From an uncultured Kordia sp. (GTDB taxonomy: Bacteria; Bacteroidota; Bacteroidia; Flavobacteriales; Flavobacteriaceae): a DNA stretch of 64,000 nucleotides. Under the pieces are notes generated by a model. The model made no database searches and had not been told where the DNA came from. It saw only the letters and a list, made by a program, of their open reading frames with translations. Within the stretch, counting starts at the first letter, position 1; every line of letters starts with the position of its first letter. The translations under genes and the position numbers were made by a program. The DNA lies in the NCBI RefSeq assembly GCF_947489565.1, contig NZ_CANLEA010000002.1:248001-312000 (forward strand), read 5' to 3'. This document shows, in pieces, positions 9,351 to 18,600 of this stretch.

Positions 9351-9383
9351 TTGTCACATCTAATTTACAATTTTTTATTTTTG
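9351..9383 (+). promoter_or_regulatory. Promoter of the 5-formyl-THF cyclo-ligase gene
   Basis: TTG at 9351 and TATTTTTG at 9376-9383 (TAnnTTTG) are separated by 22 bp. The -7 box ends 13 bp before the ATG, so the transcript would be nearly leaderless. It lies back to back with the Fic promoter. Confidence 0.5.
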
Positions 9384-9396
9384 CTGTAAACCTTTT

Positions 9397-9963
9397 ATGA
9401 TGTCAAAATCTGTCTTACGGAAGAAATATAAAGCAATGCGAAATGAACTAACAATCCAACAGTTAGATGATTTTAGTATTGCCATTGCTAATAATTTATT
9501 GAAGCTTCCTATTTGGGAAAAGCGCTATTATCATTTGTTTTTGACGATTGCTGAACAGAAAGAGATTGACACCGAGTTTATTTTGAATATTCTCGCGGGA
9601 AAAGACAAAGATATTATTCTTTCTAAAAGTGATTTTGAAGATAGTTCAATGACACATTTTCTGCTTACCGATACTACTAAAATTAGAAAGAACGCATATA
9701 ACATTCCTGAGCCAGTCGATGGAATTGAAGTTCCTTCTACCAAAATTGATGTGGTCTTTGTGCCTTTGTTAGCGTATGATTCAAACGGAAATCGAATTGG
9801 TTACGGAAAAGGGTTTTACGATCGCTTTTTAGCAGAATGTAAAGAAAACGTGATTAAAATTGGACTTTCTTTTTTTCCACCAGAAGAAACTTTACTTACA
9901 GTAGATTCCACAGATATCGGATTGGATTTTTGTGTAACGCCTGAGCAGGTTTTTGAGTTTTAA
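9397..9963 (+). CDS. fau: 5-formyltetrahydrofolate cyclo-ligase
   Basis: Converts 5-formyl-THF to 5,10-methenyl-THF with ATP, recycling a folate by-product into one-carbon metabolism. The 188 residues fit the family. An N-terminal basic helix (KSVLRKKYKAMRN) is followed by the C-terminal phosphate-binding signature NRIGYGKGFYDRFL (about 138-151) and a final GLDFCVTPE. Two ATGs are adjacent (9397 and 9400), and either may be used. Single-gene unit, divergent from the Fic gene and convergent with lspA. Confidence 0.93.
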   Translation: MMSKSVLRKKYKAMRNELTIQQLDDFSIAIANNLLKLPIWEKRYYHLFLTIAEQKEIDTEFILNILAGKDKDIILSKSDFEDSSMTHFLLTDTTKIRKNAYNIPEPVDGIEVPSTKIDVVFVPLLAYDSNGNRIGYGKGFYDRFLAECKENVIKIGLSFFPPEETLLTVDSTDIGLDFCVTPEQVFEF

Positions 9964-9972
9964 TACGTATTA

Positions 9973-10644
9973 TTAGTAAATCCCAGTATATTCTTCTTGT
10001 GCTGTAGCTTTACCGCTTTCGTCATCTGACTTTTCTTCTTCCTTCTTCTTTTTAGGAAATGCTTTTTTGTTAAAGATGATTAATAAGGCAACTCCAATGG
10101 TAATTGCAGAATCGGCAATGTTGAATACTGGCGCAAAGAATCGTAAGCGATCGCCGCCAAGCCAAGGCGTCCATTCTGGCCAGGTTGTATCAATTAACGG
10201 AAAGTGAAGCATATCTACTACATGTCCGTGAAATACAGACGCATAACCGCCAGCTTCTGGTAAAAAGGTTGCTACTTGCCCATCACTTGCACTGAAGATG
10301 ATTCCATAAAAAACAGAATCGATAATATTTCCTAAAGCTCCTGTAAAGATGAGCGAAATGGCGATAATGAGAATGCGAGAACTCTGTTTTTTTACCGCAT
10401 CATACAACCAATATCCGATAGCTGTAATAGCAAATAAACGGAATAAGGTTAGGAATAGTTTTCCGTAACTTCCCGGAATTTCTGCTCCCCAAGCCATTCC
10501 TTTGTTTTCTACAAAAAGAATTTTAAACCAACTAAATACTTCAACTTCTTCTCCTAGGACAAAGTTGGTTTTGATATATATTTTACTGATTTGATCGATT
10601 AATAAGACCAAAACAATGATTCCAATAGCTTTTTTTAATGACAT
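9973..10644 (-). CDS. lspA: Lipoprotein signal peptidase (signal peptidase II)
   Basis: Inner-membrane aspartyl protease that removes signal peptides from diacylated prolipoproteins. The 223-residue protein has four hydrophobic segments; catalytic Asp109 sits in GALGNIIDS and Asp178 in FNIADSAITIG. The loop between the two aspartates, about 115-170, is longer than in proteobacterial LspA and contains HGHVVDMLHFPL. The C-terminus is a Lys/Glu-rich cytoplasmic tail. It lies 51 bp downstream of an uncharacterised secreted-protein gene, in a block that also holds ileS and a DksA-like gene; ileS-lspA linkage is ancient in bacteria. Confidence 0.95.
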   Translation of the reverse strand: MSLKKAIGIIVLVLLIDQISKIYIKTNFVLGEEVEVFSWFKILFVENKGMAWGAEIPGSYGKLFLTLFRLFAITAIGYWLYDAVKKQSSRILIIAISLIFTGALGNIIDSVFYGIIFSASDGQVATFLPEAGGYASVFHGHVVDMLHFPLIDTTWPEWTPWLGGDRLRFFAPVFNIADSAITIGVALLIIFNKKAFPKKKKEEEKSDDESGKATAQEEYTGIY

Positions 10645-10695
10645 GTGTCGTACAATTTTCGTTTGAAAATAATTGCCCGCTAAAATAATAATATT

Positions 10696-11313
10696 TTATC
10701 CGTTATCAGCAGAATATGTAATCTTTCCGTTGTTAGCTTTCAATTCTACTTTTTTCCCTTTTTCATAGAAGGCCTGTTCTCGGTCTGATTTTGTTTCAAA
10801 AGTTGGCAATTTTTGTTTGATGTAATGAATGTTTCCTTTTTTGGTTTGTATGATTGCTTCGGCTTCTAATTCGTCGAGTGTATAGTTACCAGAGATTAAT
10901 AATCCCCAGAATTTTTTATAGCTTCCTTTCACATATACTTGGGTTTCATCGCCTTCTAACTGCACTTTGAGGTGTTTGGGAATGTGTATATTCATGGTAA
11001 TGGAAAATACTTTGTGCGCGCTTAACTTATCGTTTGGCAACTCAAAATCTTCCGCTAATTGACAGGAAAGTTGTAATTCTTTGTTTTTGGTAGCAGTAAT
11101 CACATTGACATCTCGATAATATTCACCTTCCATCTTGGTTTCAATCTTGATAACTTTTGCATTGGTACTGTAGATATTGAGTTGAAATACTTTTGCCGTA
11201 TTGACACGAATTTCTTCTATATCGTGAATTGCAATAGTTTGCTGCGTTATTTTTTGCGCAACACATACCGTTGCGATGTATAAAAAAAAGTATGTGATGT
11301 AGGTAGTTTTAAT
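10696..11313 (-). CDS. Secreted protein of unknown function, probable ATT start
   Basis: Reading from the ATT at 11313-11311 gives 205 residues beginning (M)KTTYITYFFLYIATVCVAQ, a clear signal peptide with cleavage near VCVA-QK. Between that ATT and the first in-frame ATG at 11133 there are 59 sense codons and no ATG, GTG, TTG or CTG; the frame closes upstream with TAA at 11328-11326. Starting at the ATG at 11133 would leave 145 residues with no export signal. The mature part is beta-rich (alternating hydrophobic/charged strands, e.g. IHIPKHLKVQLEGDETQVYV) and recalls DUF4097-like or auto-transporter adhesin-like head domains; I do not assign a function. It begins 24 bp after the ABM gene and is followed by lspA. 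Confidence 0.75.
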   Translation of the reverse strand: MKTTYITYFFLYIATVCVAQKITQQTIAIHDIEEIRVNTAKVFQLNIYSTNAKVIKIETKMEGEYYRDVNVITATKNKELQLSCQLAEDFELPNDKLSAHKVFSITMNIHIPKHLKVQLEGDETQVYVKGSYKKFWGLLISGNYTLDELEAEAIIQTKKGNIHYIKQKLPTFETKSDREQAFYEKGKKVELKANNGKITYSADNG

Positions 11314-11336
11314 GACCGTTTTCTTTTAAAGTATTT

Positions 11337-11639
11337 TTATTCGGCAAACACTTCATAATGTGTTACTTTTTCTTCAAATTCAAGCAAATAGTCTTTATCT
11401 TTTGGGTAATACTTGGCAATTTCATAATCGTCTCCTGCGAAGTTTTTGATGACTTCTATGTTTTCCCAAAAAGTGATTAGGTTGAAATGTGCAACGTCTC
11501 CTTCTATGCGTCTTAGAAAGGTTAGTTTTATAAAGCCTTCTGTTTTTTGATAATCAGGAATTGCCTTCGTTTTCATGAAGTCAGTATATGCTTCATAATC
11601 TGCTGCATTAGTTGTTCCGTGCCAAATTCTCGCGATCAT
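11337..11639 (-). CDS. Antibiotic biosynthesis monooxygenase (ABM) fold protein
   Basis: Small 100-residue ferredoxin-like dimeric alpha/beta-barrel protein. The pattern MIARIWHGTTNAADYEAYTDF, then GFIKLTFLRRIEGDVAHFNLITFWENIE, is typical of ABM/YdhR-type proteins, in which an aromatic-rich pocket binds small substrates. No catalytic assignment is possible: family members include oxygenases, haem-binding proteins and proteins of unknown role. It lies between the terminator that follows the DksA-like gene and the ATT-start gene, so it probably begins its own unit that runs into lspA. Confidence 0.75.
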   Translation of the reverse strand: MIARIWHGTTNAADYEAYTDFMKTKAIPDYQKTEGFIKLTFLRRIEGDVAHFNLITFWENIEVIKNFAGDDYEIAKYYPKDKDYLLEFEEKVTHYEVFAE

Positions 11640-11702
11640 ATTTCAGTTTTTCCTTTATTAATTTCTATAGATTCGAAGACTTATTTCTAAAATTGACTAA
11701 AC

Positions 11703-11730
11703 AAAAAAAGCGCTCTGTGAGCGCTCTTTA
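11703..11730 (-). terminator. Terminator after ileS and the DksA-like gene
   Basis: Minus strand AGCGCTC-ACA-GAGCGCT stem followed by a run of seven T. It begins 16 bp after the stop of the DksA-like gene. Confidence 0.85.
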
Positions 11731-11745
11731 TAAAGTATATAGCTT

Positions 11746-12126
11746 TTATTTTTGCATATTTTTTGCCTCGATGCTTAATGTTGCATGAGGAACAAGCTTT
11801 AAACGTTCTGGATTGATCAATTTTCCAGTTACTCGACAAATTCCGTATGTTTTATTTTCAATACGAATGATTGCATTTTTAAGATCGCGAATAAACTTTT
11901 CTTGACGAATTGCCAATTGCATATTCTTTTCCTTAGACATTGTGGTAGATCCTTCTTCAAAAGCCTTGAATGTTGGCGACGTATCATCTGTACCATTGTT
12001 ATGGTCGTTCATGTACGCGCTTTTTAATAATTCTAAGTCTTTTTGCGACTGTTCTATCTTATCTAGTAAAATCTGCTTGAACTCTGCAAGCTGCTTGTCT
12101 GAGTATCTGATTTTTGTATCTTCCAT
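11746..12126 (-). CDS. TraR/DksA family protein with an incomplete zinc finger
   Basis: 126 residues: an N-terminal coiled-coil (residues 8-40, QLAEFKQILLDKIEQSQKDLE), a middle acidic region, and a C-terminal TraR/DksA-type domain YGICRVTGKLINPERLKLVPHATLSIEAK. Family members act in the RNA polymerase secondary channel, often with ppGpp. The usual CxxC...CxxC zinc site is reduced to one Cys; the second position is Thr and the last pair is absent, although the GKLIxxxRLxxxPxA core is kept. It starts 6 bp after the ileS stop and is surely co-transcribed with it. Role in transcription control is inferred from the fold only. Confidence 0.85.
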   Translation of the reverse strand: MEDTKIRYSDKQLAEFKQILLDKIEQSQKDLELLKSAYMNDHNNGTDDTSPTFKAFEEGSTTMSKEKNMQLAIRQEKFIRDLKNAIIRIENKTYGICRVTGKLINPERLKLVPHATLSIEAKNMQK

Positions 12127-12132
12127 GGTGTA

Positions 12133-15100
12133 CTACATTTTTTTAATAAACAATACGGTATTCACTTCATCGAAAGCAATTTCTGTACCATTTTCTAGTT
12201 GATCTACGAATTCTAATTTGGCTGTCAACGTTTCCGTTGTCAGATAGTCCAAATTGCTATTGATAGCATCGACTAAATGTTCATCTTTTTGTAGTGTTAC
12301 GTGGATTTTATCCGTGACTTCAAACCCAGAATCTTTACGCGCATTTTGAATTCTATTTACAAGTTCTCTTGTAATTCCTTCTTTTCGCAATTCATCAGTT
12401 ATGGTAACATCTAACGCTACGGTAATTCCTCCCGAATTGGCTACTAACCAACCTTCTATATCTTGAGAAGTGATCTCCACTTCTGTAATCTCTAAAATAC
12501 TACTTTTTCCGTTAATTTCTACAGGGATTTTACCTGTTTTTTCAATTTCTGCGATTTCTTCTTGTCCAAACTGCATTATCACTGCCGCAGCCGCCTTCAT
12601 ATCTTTTCCAAATTTTGGTCCTAAGACTTTGAAATTTGGCTTTATTTGCTTGACTAATATTCCTGAAGCATCGTCTAAGAGTTCTACTTCTTTTACGTTT
12701 ACTTCCGACTTGATTAGTTCGGCAACAGCCATAATTTCAGCTTTCGTTTCTGCATCCAATACAGGAATCATAATACGCTGTAACGGTTGGCGCACTTTTA
12801 TCTTCTCTTTAGCTCTTAACGATAATACTAAGGAAGATATTGTTTGCGCATTTTCCATTTTACGTTCTAACGATTTGTCAATGAACGATTCGTCATACGT
12901 TGGAAATTGAGCTAAATGTACACTTTCAAAGTTTTCTTTGCCTGTTGCTTGCGTTAAATCTTTGTAAAGTCTGTCCATATAGAAAGGCGCAATTGGCGCT
13001 CCTAATTTGGCAACAGTTGCCATACACGTGTATAATGTTTGGTATGCTGATATTTTATCGTGTTGATAGTCACCTTTCCAGTATCTTCTTCTACTTAAAC
13101 GCACAAACCAGTTACTTAGATTTTCTTGTACAAATTCTGAAATCGCTCTTGCCGCTCTTGTTGGCTCGTAATCTGCATAGCTTTCATCTACATTTTTGAT
13201 GAGTGTATGTAATTCTGAAAGTATCCAACGATCAATTTCTGGACGTTCTGCTAATGGAATTTCGGCTTCACTATAGGTAAAGTTGTCAATATTCGCATAT
13301 AAACAGAAGAATGAATATGTGTTGTATAACGTTCCAAAGAATTTACGACGTACTTCCGCGATTCCTTCTAGGTCAAATTTTAAGTTGTCCCAAGGATTTG
13401 CATTCGAAATCATGTACCAACGTGTCGCATCTGGTCCGTAAGTGTCTAATGTTGTAAATGGATCTACAGTATTTCCTAAACTTTTAGACATTTTTTGCCC
13501 ATTTTTATCTAATACCAAACCGTTTGATACTACATTTTTATAGGCAACCGAATCAAATACCATGGTTCCTATCGCGTGAAGCGTGTAAAACCAACCACGG
13601 GTTTGATCGACACCTTCTGCAATAAAGTTGGCAGGATAATTTTCGTTGTTGTCTATGAGTTCTTTGTTTTCAAACGGATAGTGCCATTGTGCATACGGCA
13701 TCGAACCTGAGTCAAACCAAACGTCAATTAAATCACTTTCACGCTTCATAGGTTTTCCTGAAGGAGAAACCAACGTAATTTGATCTACAATATGTTTGTG
13801 TAAGTCTACTTTTTCATAGTTTTCTTCAGACATATTTCCAACTTCAAAAGAAGCATATACATCTTTAGTTTCTACACCAGCATCAATTGCTTTTCTAATT
13901 TCCGCTTTGAGCTCTTCCAAAGAACCAATCATTAGTTCTTCTTTTCCATCTTCTGTTCGCCAGATTGGTAACGGGATTCCCCAAAAACGCGATCTGGATA
14001 AGTTCCAATCGTTTGCACCCGCAATCCAATTTCCAAAACGTCCTTCACCTGTTGATTTTGGTTTCCAATTTATGGTTTTATTTAAGCCGTGCATTCTATC
14101 TTTAACATCCGTAATTTTGATAAACCAAGAATCTAATGGATAGTATAAAATTGGTTTGTTTGTACGCCAGCAATGTGGATAACTATGGACATATTTTTCA
14201 ACCTTAAAGGCTTTGTTTTCAGTTTTTAGCTTGATGGCCAATTCAACATCCATTGATTTTTCTGGAGCTTCGCCTTCGGCATAGTATTCATTCTTTACAT
14301 ATTTCCCTCCAAATTCGCCCATTTCTGGTCTAAAACGTCCTTGTAAGTCTACAAGTGGCGCAGGATTCCCTTCTTCATCTAAGACTAATAGTGGTGGAAC
14401 TTCTGGTGTTGCTTCTTTGGCAACCTTTGCATCGTCTGCTCCAAATGTTGGTGCTGTATGTACGATTCCTGTTCCATCTTCTGTAGTCACAAAATCTCCA
14501 GAGATCACTCTAAAGGCATTTTCAGGATTTTGATATGGTAATGCGTACTCTAGCAATTGTTCATACTTGATTCCTACTAAGTCTTTTCCTTTGTGTTCGC
14601 TTGTTATTAAATATGGTATTTTTTTATCTCCTTGTTGGTATGCTGCTAATTCTTCTTGCGTTTCTACTTTGGCAACTTTTTTACCTGAGAATTGTTTTCC
14701 AACTAAATTCTTTGCCAATACGACATTGATGGGTTCAAATGTGTACTGGTTGTATGATTTTACAACTACATAATCGATTTTTGGACCAACCGTTAGTGCT
14801 GTGTTTGAAGGCAACGTCCAAGGTGTTGTCGTCCAAGCCAAGAAATGCAAATCACCATCTATATTTTGTAATGCTTCTGGCAAGGTTTCTTTGATGGTTT
14901 TAAACTGCGCAACTACAGTTGTATCAGTTACATCTTGATATGCTCCAGGCTGGTTTACTTCATGCGAACTTAATCCTGTTCCTGCTTTTGGTGAATATGG
15001 CTGGATCGTATAGCCTTTGTACATCAAATCTTTGTTATAGATTTGCTTTAGCAACCACCAAACGCTTTCCATGTATTTAGGCTTGTAAGTAATGTATGGA

Positions 15101-15543
15101 GTTTCCATATCTACCCAATATCCAGCTTTTCTGGTCATATTGTTCCAGATATCAGTATAACGCATTACGGCTTCTTTACAAGCTTCATTATACTCATCTA
15201 CAGATATTTTTCCACCAATATCTTCTTTGGTAATTCCAAGTTCCTTTTCTACTTTAAGTTCTACTGGAAGTCCGTGTGTATCCCAACCAGCTTTACGCTT
15301 TACTTGGTATCCTTTTTGCGTTTTGTAACGGCAGAAAATATCTTTAATAGCTCTTGCCAATACGTGGTGAATACCTGGTAATCCATTTGCTGAAGGTGGT
15401 CCTTCAAAAAACACAAATGATTCAGCACCTTCACGTGAGGTTATACTTTTTTCAAAGATGTCGTTTTCTTCCCAATAGCTGAGTATTTCTTCAGCAACTA
15501 CGGGTAAGTTTAGTCCTTTGTACTCTGTAAATTTGTTAGCCAT
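12133..15543 (-). CDS. ileS: Isoleucyl-tRNA synthetase, long (IleS2-like) type with GIHH signature
   Basis: Charges tRNA-Ile with isoleucine and edits mischarged valine. At 1136 residues it is much longer than the 930-residue IleS1 form and resembles the eukaryote-like IleS2 form. The first class I signature reads G57-I58-H59-H60 within PPSANGLPGIHHVLARAIKD, i.e. GXHH rather than HXGH. The second signature KMSKS is intact near 684-688. An editing (CP1) domain is visible with the TTPWTLPSNTAL motif (about 240). The C-terminal anticodon-binding part is long and has no obvious zinc-finger Cys set. The start at 15543 gives the normal MANKFTEYKGLNL N-terminus. A DksA-like gene follows 6 bp downstream. 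Confidence 0.96.
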   Translation of the reverse strand: MANKFTEYKGLNLPVVAEEILSYWEENDIFEKSITSREGAESFVFFEGPPSANGLPGIHHVLARAIKDIFCRYKTQKGYQVKRKAGWDTHGLPVELKVEKELGITKEDIGGKISVDEYNEACKEAVMRYTDIWNNMTRKAGYWVDMETPYITYKPKYMESVWWLLKQIYNKDLMYKGYTIQPYSPKAGTGLSSHEVNQPGAYQDVTDTTVVAQFKTIKETLPEALQNIDGDLHFLAWTTTPWTLPSNTALTVGPKIDYVVVKSYNQYTFEPINVVLAKNLVGKQFSGKKVAKVETQEELAAYQQGDKKIPYLITSEHKGKDLVGIKYEQLLEYALPYQNPENAFRVISGDFVTTEDGTGIVHTAPTFGADDAKVAKEATPEVPPLLVLDEEGNPAPLVDLQGRFRPEMGEFGGKYVKNEYYAEGEAPEKSMDVELAIKLKTENKAFKVEKYVHSYPHCWRTNKPILYYPLDSWFIKITDVKDRMHGLNKTINWKPKSTGEGRFGNWIAGANDWNLSRSRFWGIPLPIWRTEDGKEELMIGSLEELKAEIRKAIDAGVETKDVYASFEVGNMSEENYEKVDLHKHIVDQITLVSPSGKPMKRESDLIDVWFDSGSMPYAQWHYPFENKELIDNNENYPANFIAEGVDQTRGWFYTLHAIGTMVFDSVAYKNVVSNGLVLDKNGQKMSKSLGNTVDPFTTLDTYGPDATRWYMISNANPWDNLKFDLEGIAEVRRKFFGTLYNTYSFFCLYANIDNFTYSEAEIPLAERPEIDRWILSELHTLIKNVDESYADYEPTRAARAISEFVQENLSNWFVRLSRRRYWKGDYQHDKISAYQTLYTCMATVAKLGAPIAPFYMDRLYKDLTQATGKENFESVHLAQFPTYDESFIDKSLERKMENAQTISSLVLSLRAKEKIKVRQPLQRIMIPVLDAETKAEIMAVAELIKSEVNVKEVELLDDASGILVKQIKPNFKVLGPKFGKDMKAAAAVIMQFGQEEIAEIEKTGKIPVEINGKSSILEITEVEITSQDIEGWLVANSGGITVALDVTITDELRKEGITRELVNRIQNARKDSGFEVTDKIHVTLQKDEHLVDAINSNLDYLTTETLTAKLEFVDQLENGTEIAFDEVNTVLFIKKM

Positions 15544-15606
15544 TTTTTCTGCTCTGTATTGAATTTGCGAAATTAATGAATTTCATTGAATTGTAATGTG
15601 TTAAAT

Positions 15607-15640
15607 AAAAAAAGACCACTTGGTTTTCAAGTGGTCTTTG
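15607..15640 (-). terminator. Terminator after the 1635-residue secreted protein gene
   Basis: Minus strand AAAGACCACTTG-AAAA-CCAAGTGGTCTTT stem followed by a T-run. It starts 19 bp beyond the stop codon at 15660 and isolates this gene from ileS on the same strand. Confidence 0.9.
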
Positions 15641-15659
15641 TATTGTCGGTTATTCTGTG

Positions 15660-18600
15660 TTATTGGATGACTAGTTTTTTACTAATTTTTCCGGCTTCAG
15701 AATAAATACTTATTACGTATATACCACTTGCTGCATCGTCGATAGGAATTCGAATTGTTTTTTCCTCAATTCCTTCGGTGATGGTAATAATTTTTTGACC
15801 TAGAATACTATGTATGTCTATTTGATCAAGTTCGAAGTTTGTGTTATTGGTAATCACAATTTCTTCTGTTTTTGAATCTGTATACATAATAATACCATTT
15901 TCTAAGATATTGTTATTTATACTCAACACATCTTCTGGTTTGAATACTAATGAGTATTTATCATTTGTTTCTCCAGATGTAACATCTATTTGGAAGTCAC
16001 TTTCTCTTAAGTTGTGTGTGGCTCCTGTGTAGTTGTTTTTGATGTATATACCTATAGTATTACTTATATTTTCAAGTGCATCAATCATAACGGTTCCTCC
16101 ACCTGGAATTTCAGAAGCGAAACCAAGAGCTACTTCTCTATCATCAAAATAATTTTCAACAGTTTGGATTACATATTTTTCACCTTCTAGTGCCCAATAC
16201 ATATCATCTTCTGTAGCTCCAATAGATTCTCCATCATATCCTAAATCGATTCCATCGGTTGCTTTTCTATCGAATGTCAATAATATTTGACGGTGGAATC
16301 CTTCTGTATTTCTATATCCTAAACGGATTTTTTGTCTGTTATCTCTTCTGATATTTGCTGGTGTAGGTTCTGAATCAAATTCTGGATCGCTAGATTCTGC
16401 AGAAGTATTTTCAGTGTTTTCAAACATCCCTGGATCTATTGTTTCGTCTGCGCCATCTCTAACAAAAATAGATAGTACAGAACTTGGATTTTCACGAACT
16501 AAACCTGCCGAGTTTCCACGTTGTGTATTGTTAAATTCTACAGTAGTAGTTACTCCATTACCTGCATTAGAGTCTCCTTGTACAAAGAATCCTTGCCCTA
16601 CTGGAACAAATCGTCTTGGTGTTTTTATACCTGATCCTGTTTGATCTACTGTTGGATGCGATAATGCAGAAACTCCTCCACCTAATGTATACGTAGCGTA
16701 TCCACCTTGATAGTCTAAGAGTGTATGCGTTCCTCCGCCCCAATGTTCCCAGAAAAATAATGTTCCTGTGGTAGCATCGTTTGCAATGTTATCATTGATA
16801 AATTCATTTGCATCTAAGGCTGTTAAATATGGGTTTCCTACTAAATATATATTGGTATCATCTAACGGACCAACAGTAATAACTCCATTGTTTGGTTTTC
16901 CTCTAAAGACATAATTCTGCTCTTCTAATTCATCTAAAGCAGAAACACCTTTCATAGTATATCCTTCTCCTGGAGATATGTTTCCTGTTTGTTGTACAAA
17001 TTGCCAAGCATCATAATCTTCATCAGCTCCGTTTACAAATTTGTAAATCCAACGTGTACTAATTGTAAATGGCGATGTAGCTCCATCAGCATTTGCAGGT
17101 GCTGTCCAAGTAATTGTTCCTGGAGCACTTGGGTTAGTTCCATCTGATAATATACTTGCCAGCGTAAAGTCTTGATTGTTTGCCGTAGTATTTATAGCAC
17201 TTACTGGCGATGACCAATAGTTATATGTATATCTATTTGAGGTTCCTTGTTGATCTCTTTCTACATAACCAGCACTTGAAACAGCTAAATCACTACGTTC
17301 TGTTTGACGGAACTGACTTTCTCCATTAAGATCAATAATTCCATCTAATTCTGTGTACCAAGTATTTATAAGTTCAAAACCTGTTCCGTTCGTTACCGTA
17401 TAAGGAGCAGTATTTGTTACTACTGGATTGGTTCCAGTAAATGTTAATGTAGCTCCAGTATCAACTGTTAATCCTAAAGTAGAATAGTCTGCACTTGCAG
17501 TTACATTATTTCGTATTTGTACAATTGACCAGTTAATACTGTTTGCTGAAGGTGTATCCCATACAGTACCAAACTCCCAAGTAGCATCATCTGTCCAGTT
17601 ACCATCTGCAACACTTATGTATGGCATTGGTGCTGTTTGTGGCGCAATTGTAGACATGTTTTTTATAAACAAGTTACTGCTATTCCCTGTTACATCAAGA
17701 ACACGATTTCCTGTAATGGAAGACATATCATAGTATGCTACTAATGACGACCATGCAACATTAGCTCCAGAGGTAAAGTCTTCTATATCTTTAGGAATTA
17801 CGCTTCCACGGACATTTGATCCGTTTTGCTCAATTTCTTGATGTACCATTTCTCGAAGTTGGTCTTCAGTTAAAGCAACATCAAATACTCTTACTTCATC
17901 GATGAATCCTGTAAAAAAGTTAAGATCATCAAAGGTTCCCATACGCAGCGGATTTGGATTAGATGGCAATGGATCTATTCCTCCACCTCCAATAAGGAAA
18001 CCATTAAGGTAGAAGTTTGCTCTTCCAGATCCTGTATCAGTGACAATTGCAAAATGCACCCAATCCGTAAGTGTTCCTGTTCCTGCTCTTGGTGTTCCAC
18101 CTGTTTGTCCTTCTTGAATGGAAAGTAATCCACCACTTAAGTAAAATCTAAATTGACCTTCAACTCCCAAGATATCTCTATCGGCAGTTGCGAAAGCTTG
18201 ACCGGGATTTCTGATCCATCCCATTACTGTATAATCTGTTAATCCAACAGTCACTGGCGATTTTTCTTCTGCATAATCATCAACTCCATCAAAGAAAAGT
18301 GCACTTGCTCCTGTTACAGTTTGTGGTTCTGCTAGTGTAAAGTATTGTCCATCTTCCAAGTTTATTCCTGTGAATGTCAATACGCCTCCTACATTTGTTC
18401 CTGTAAAGTTTTCGTAAGCAGCAAAACTAGTATCATCTGCAATATATAATTCTAAATCATCCAGATTCGTTAATCCACTGGAACTCATGTCAAATTCAAG
18501 TTCAACGGTTCCAACATCAGTAGCACTTTCATGCGCATGCCATATTTTATTAAGCATTCCTGCTGTACGTTGTGGCAATGTGGTCGTTTGAATAGTTTCT

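Noticed and set aside
15541-15588. 16-codon ORF (MKFINFANSIQSRKNG) ending inside the ileS start
   Set aside because: Considered as an Ile leader peptide, but it has only two Ile codons and no terminator/antiterminator follows; the nearby hairpin belongs to the previous gene.
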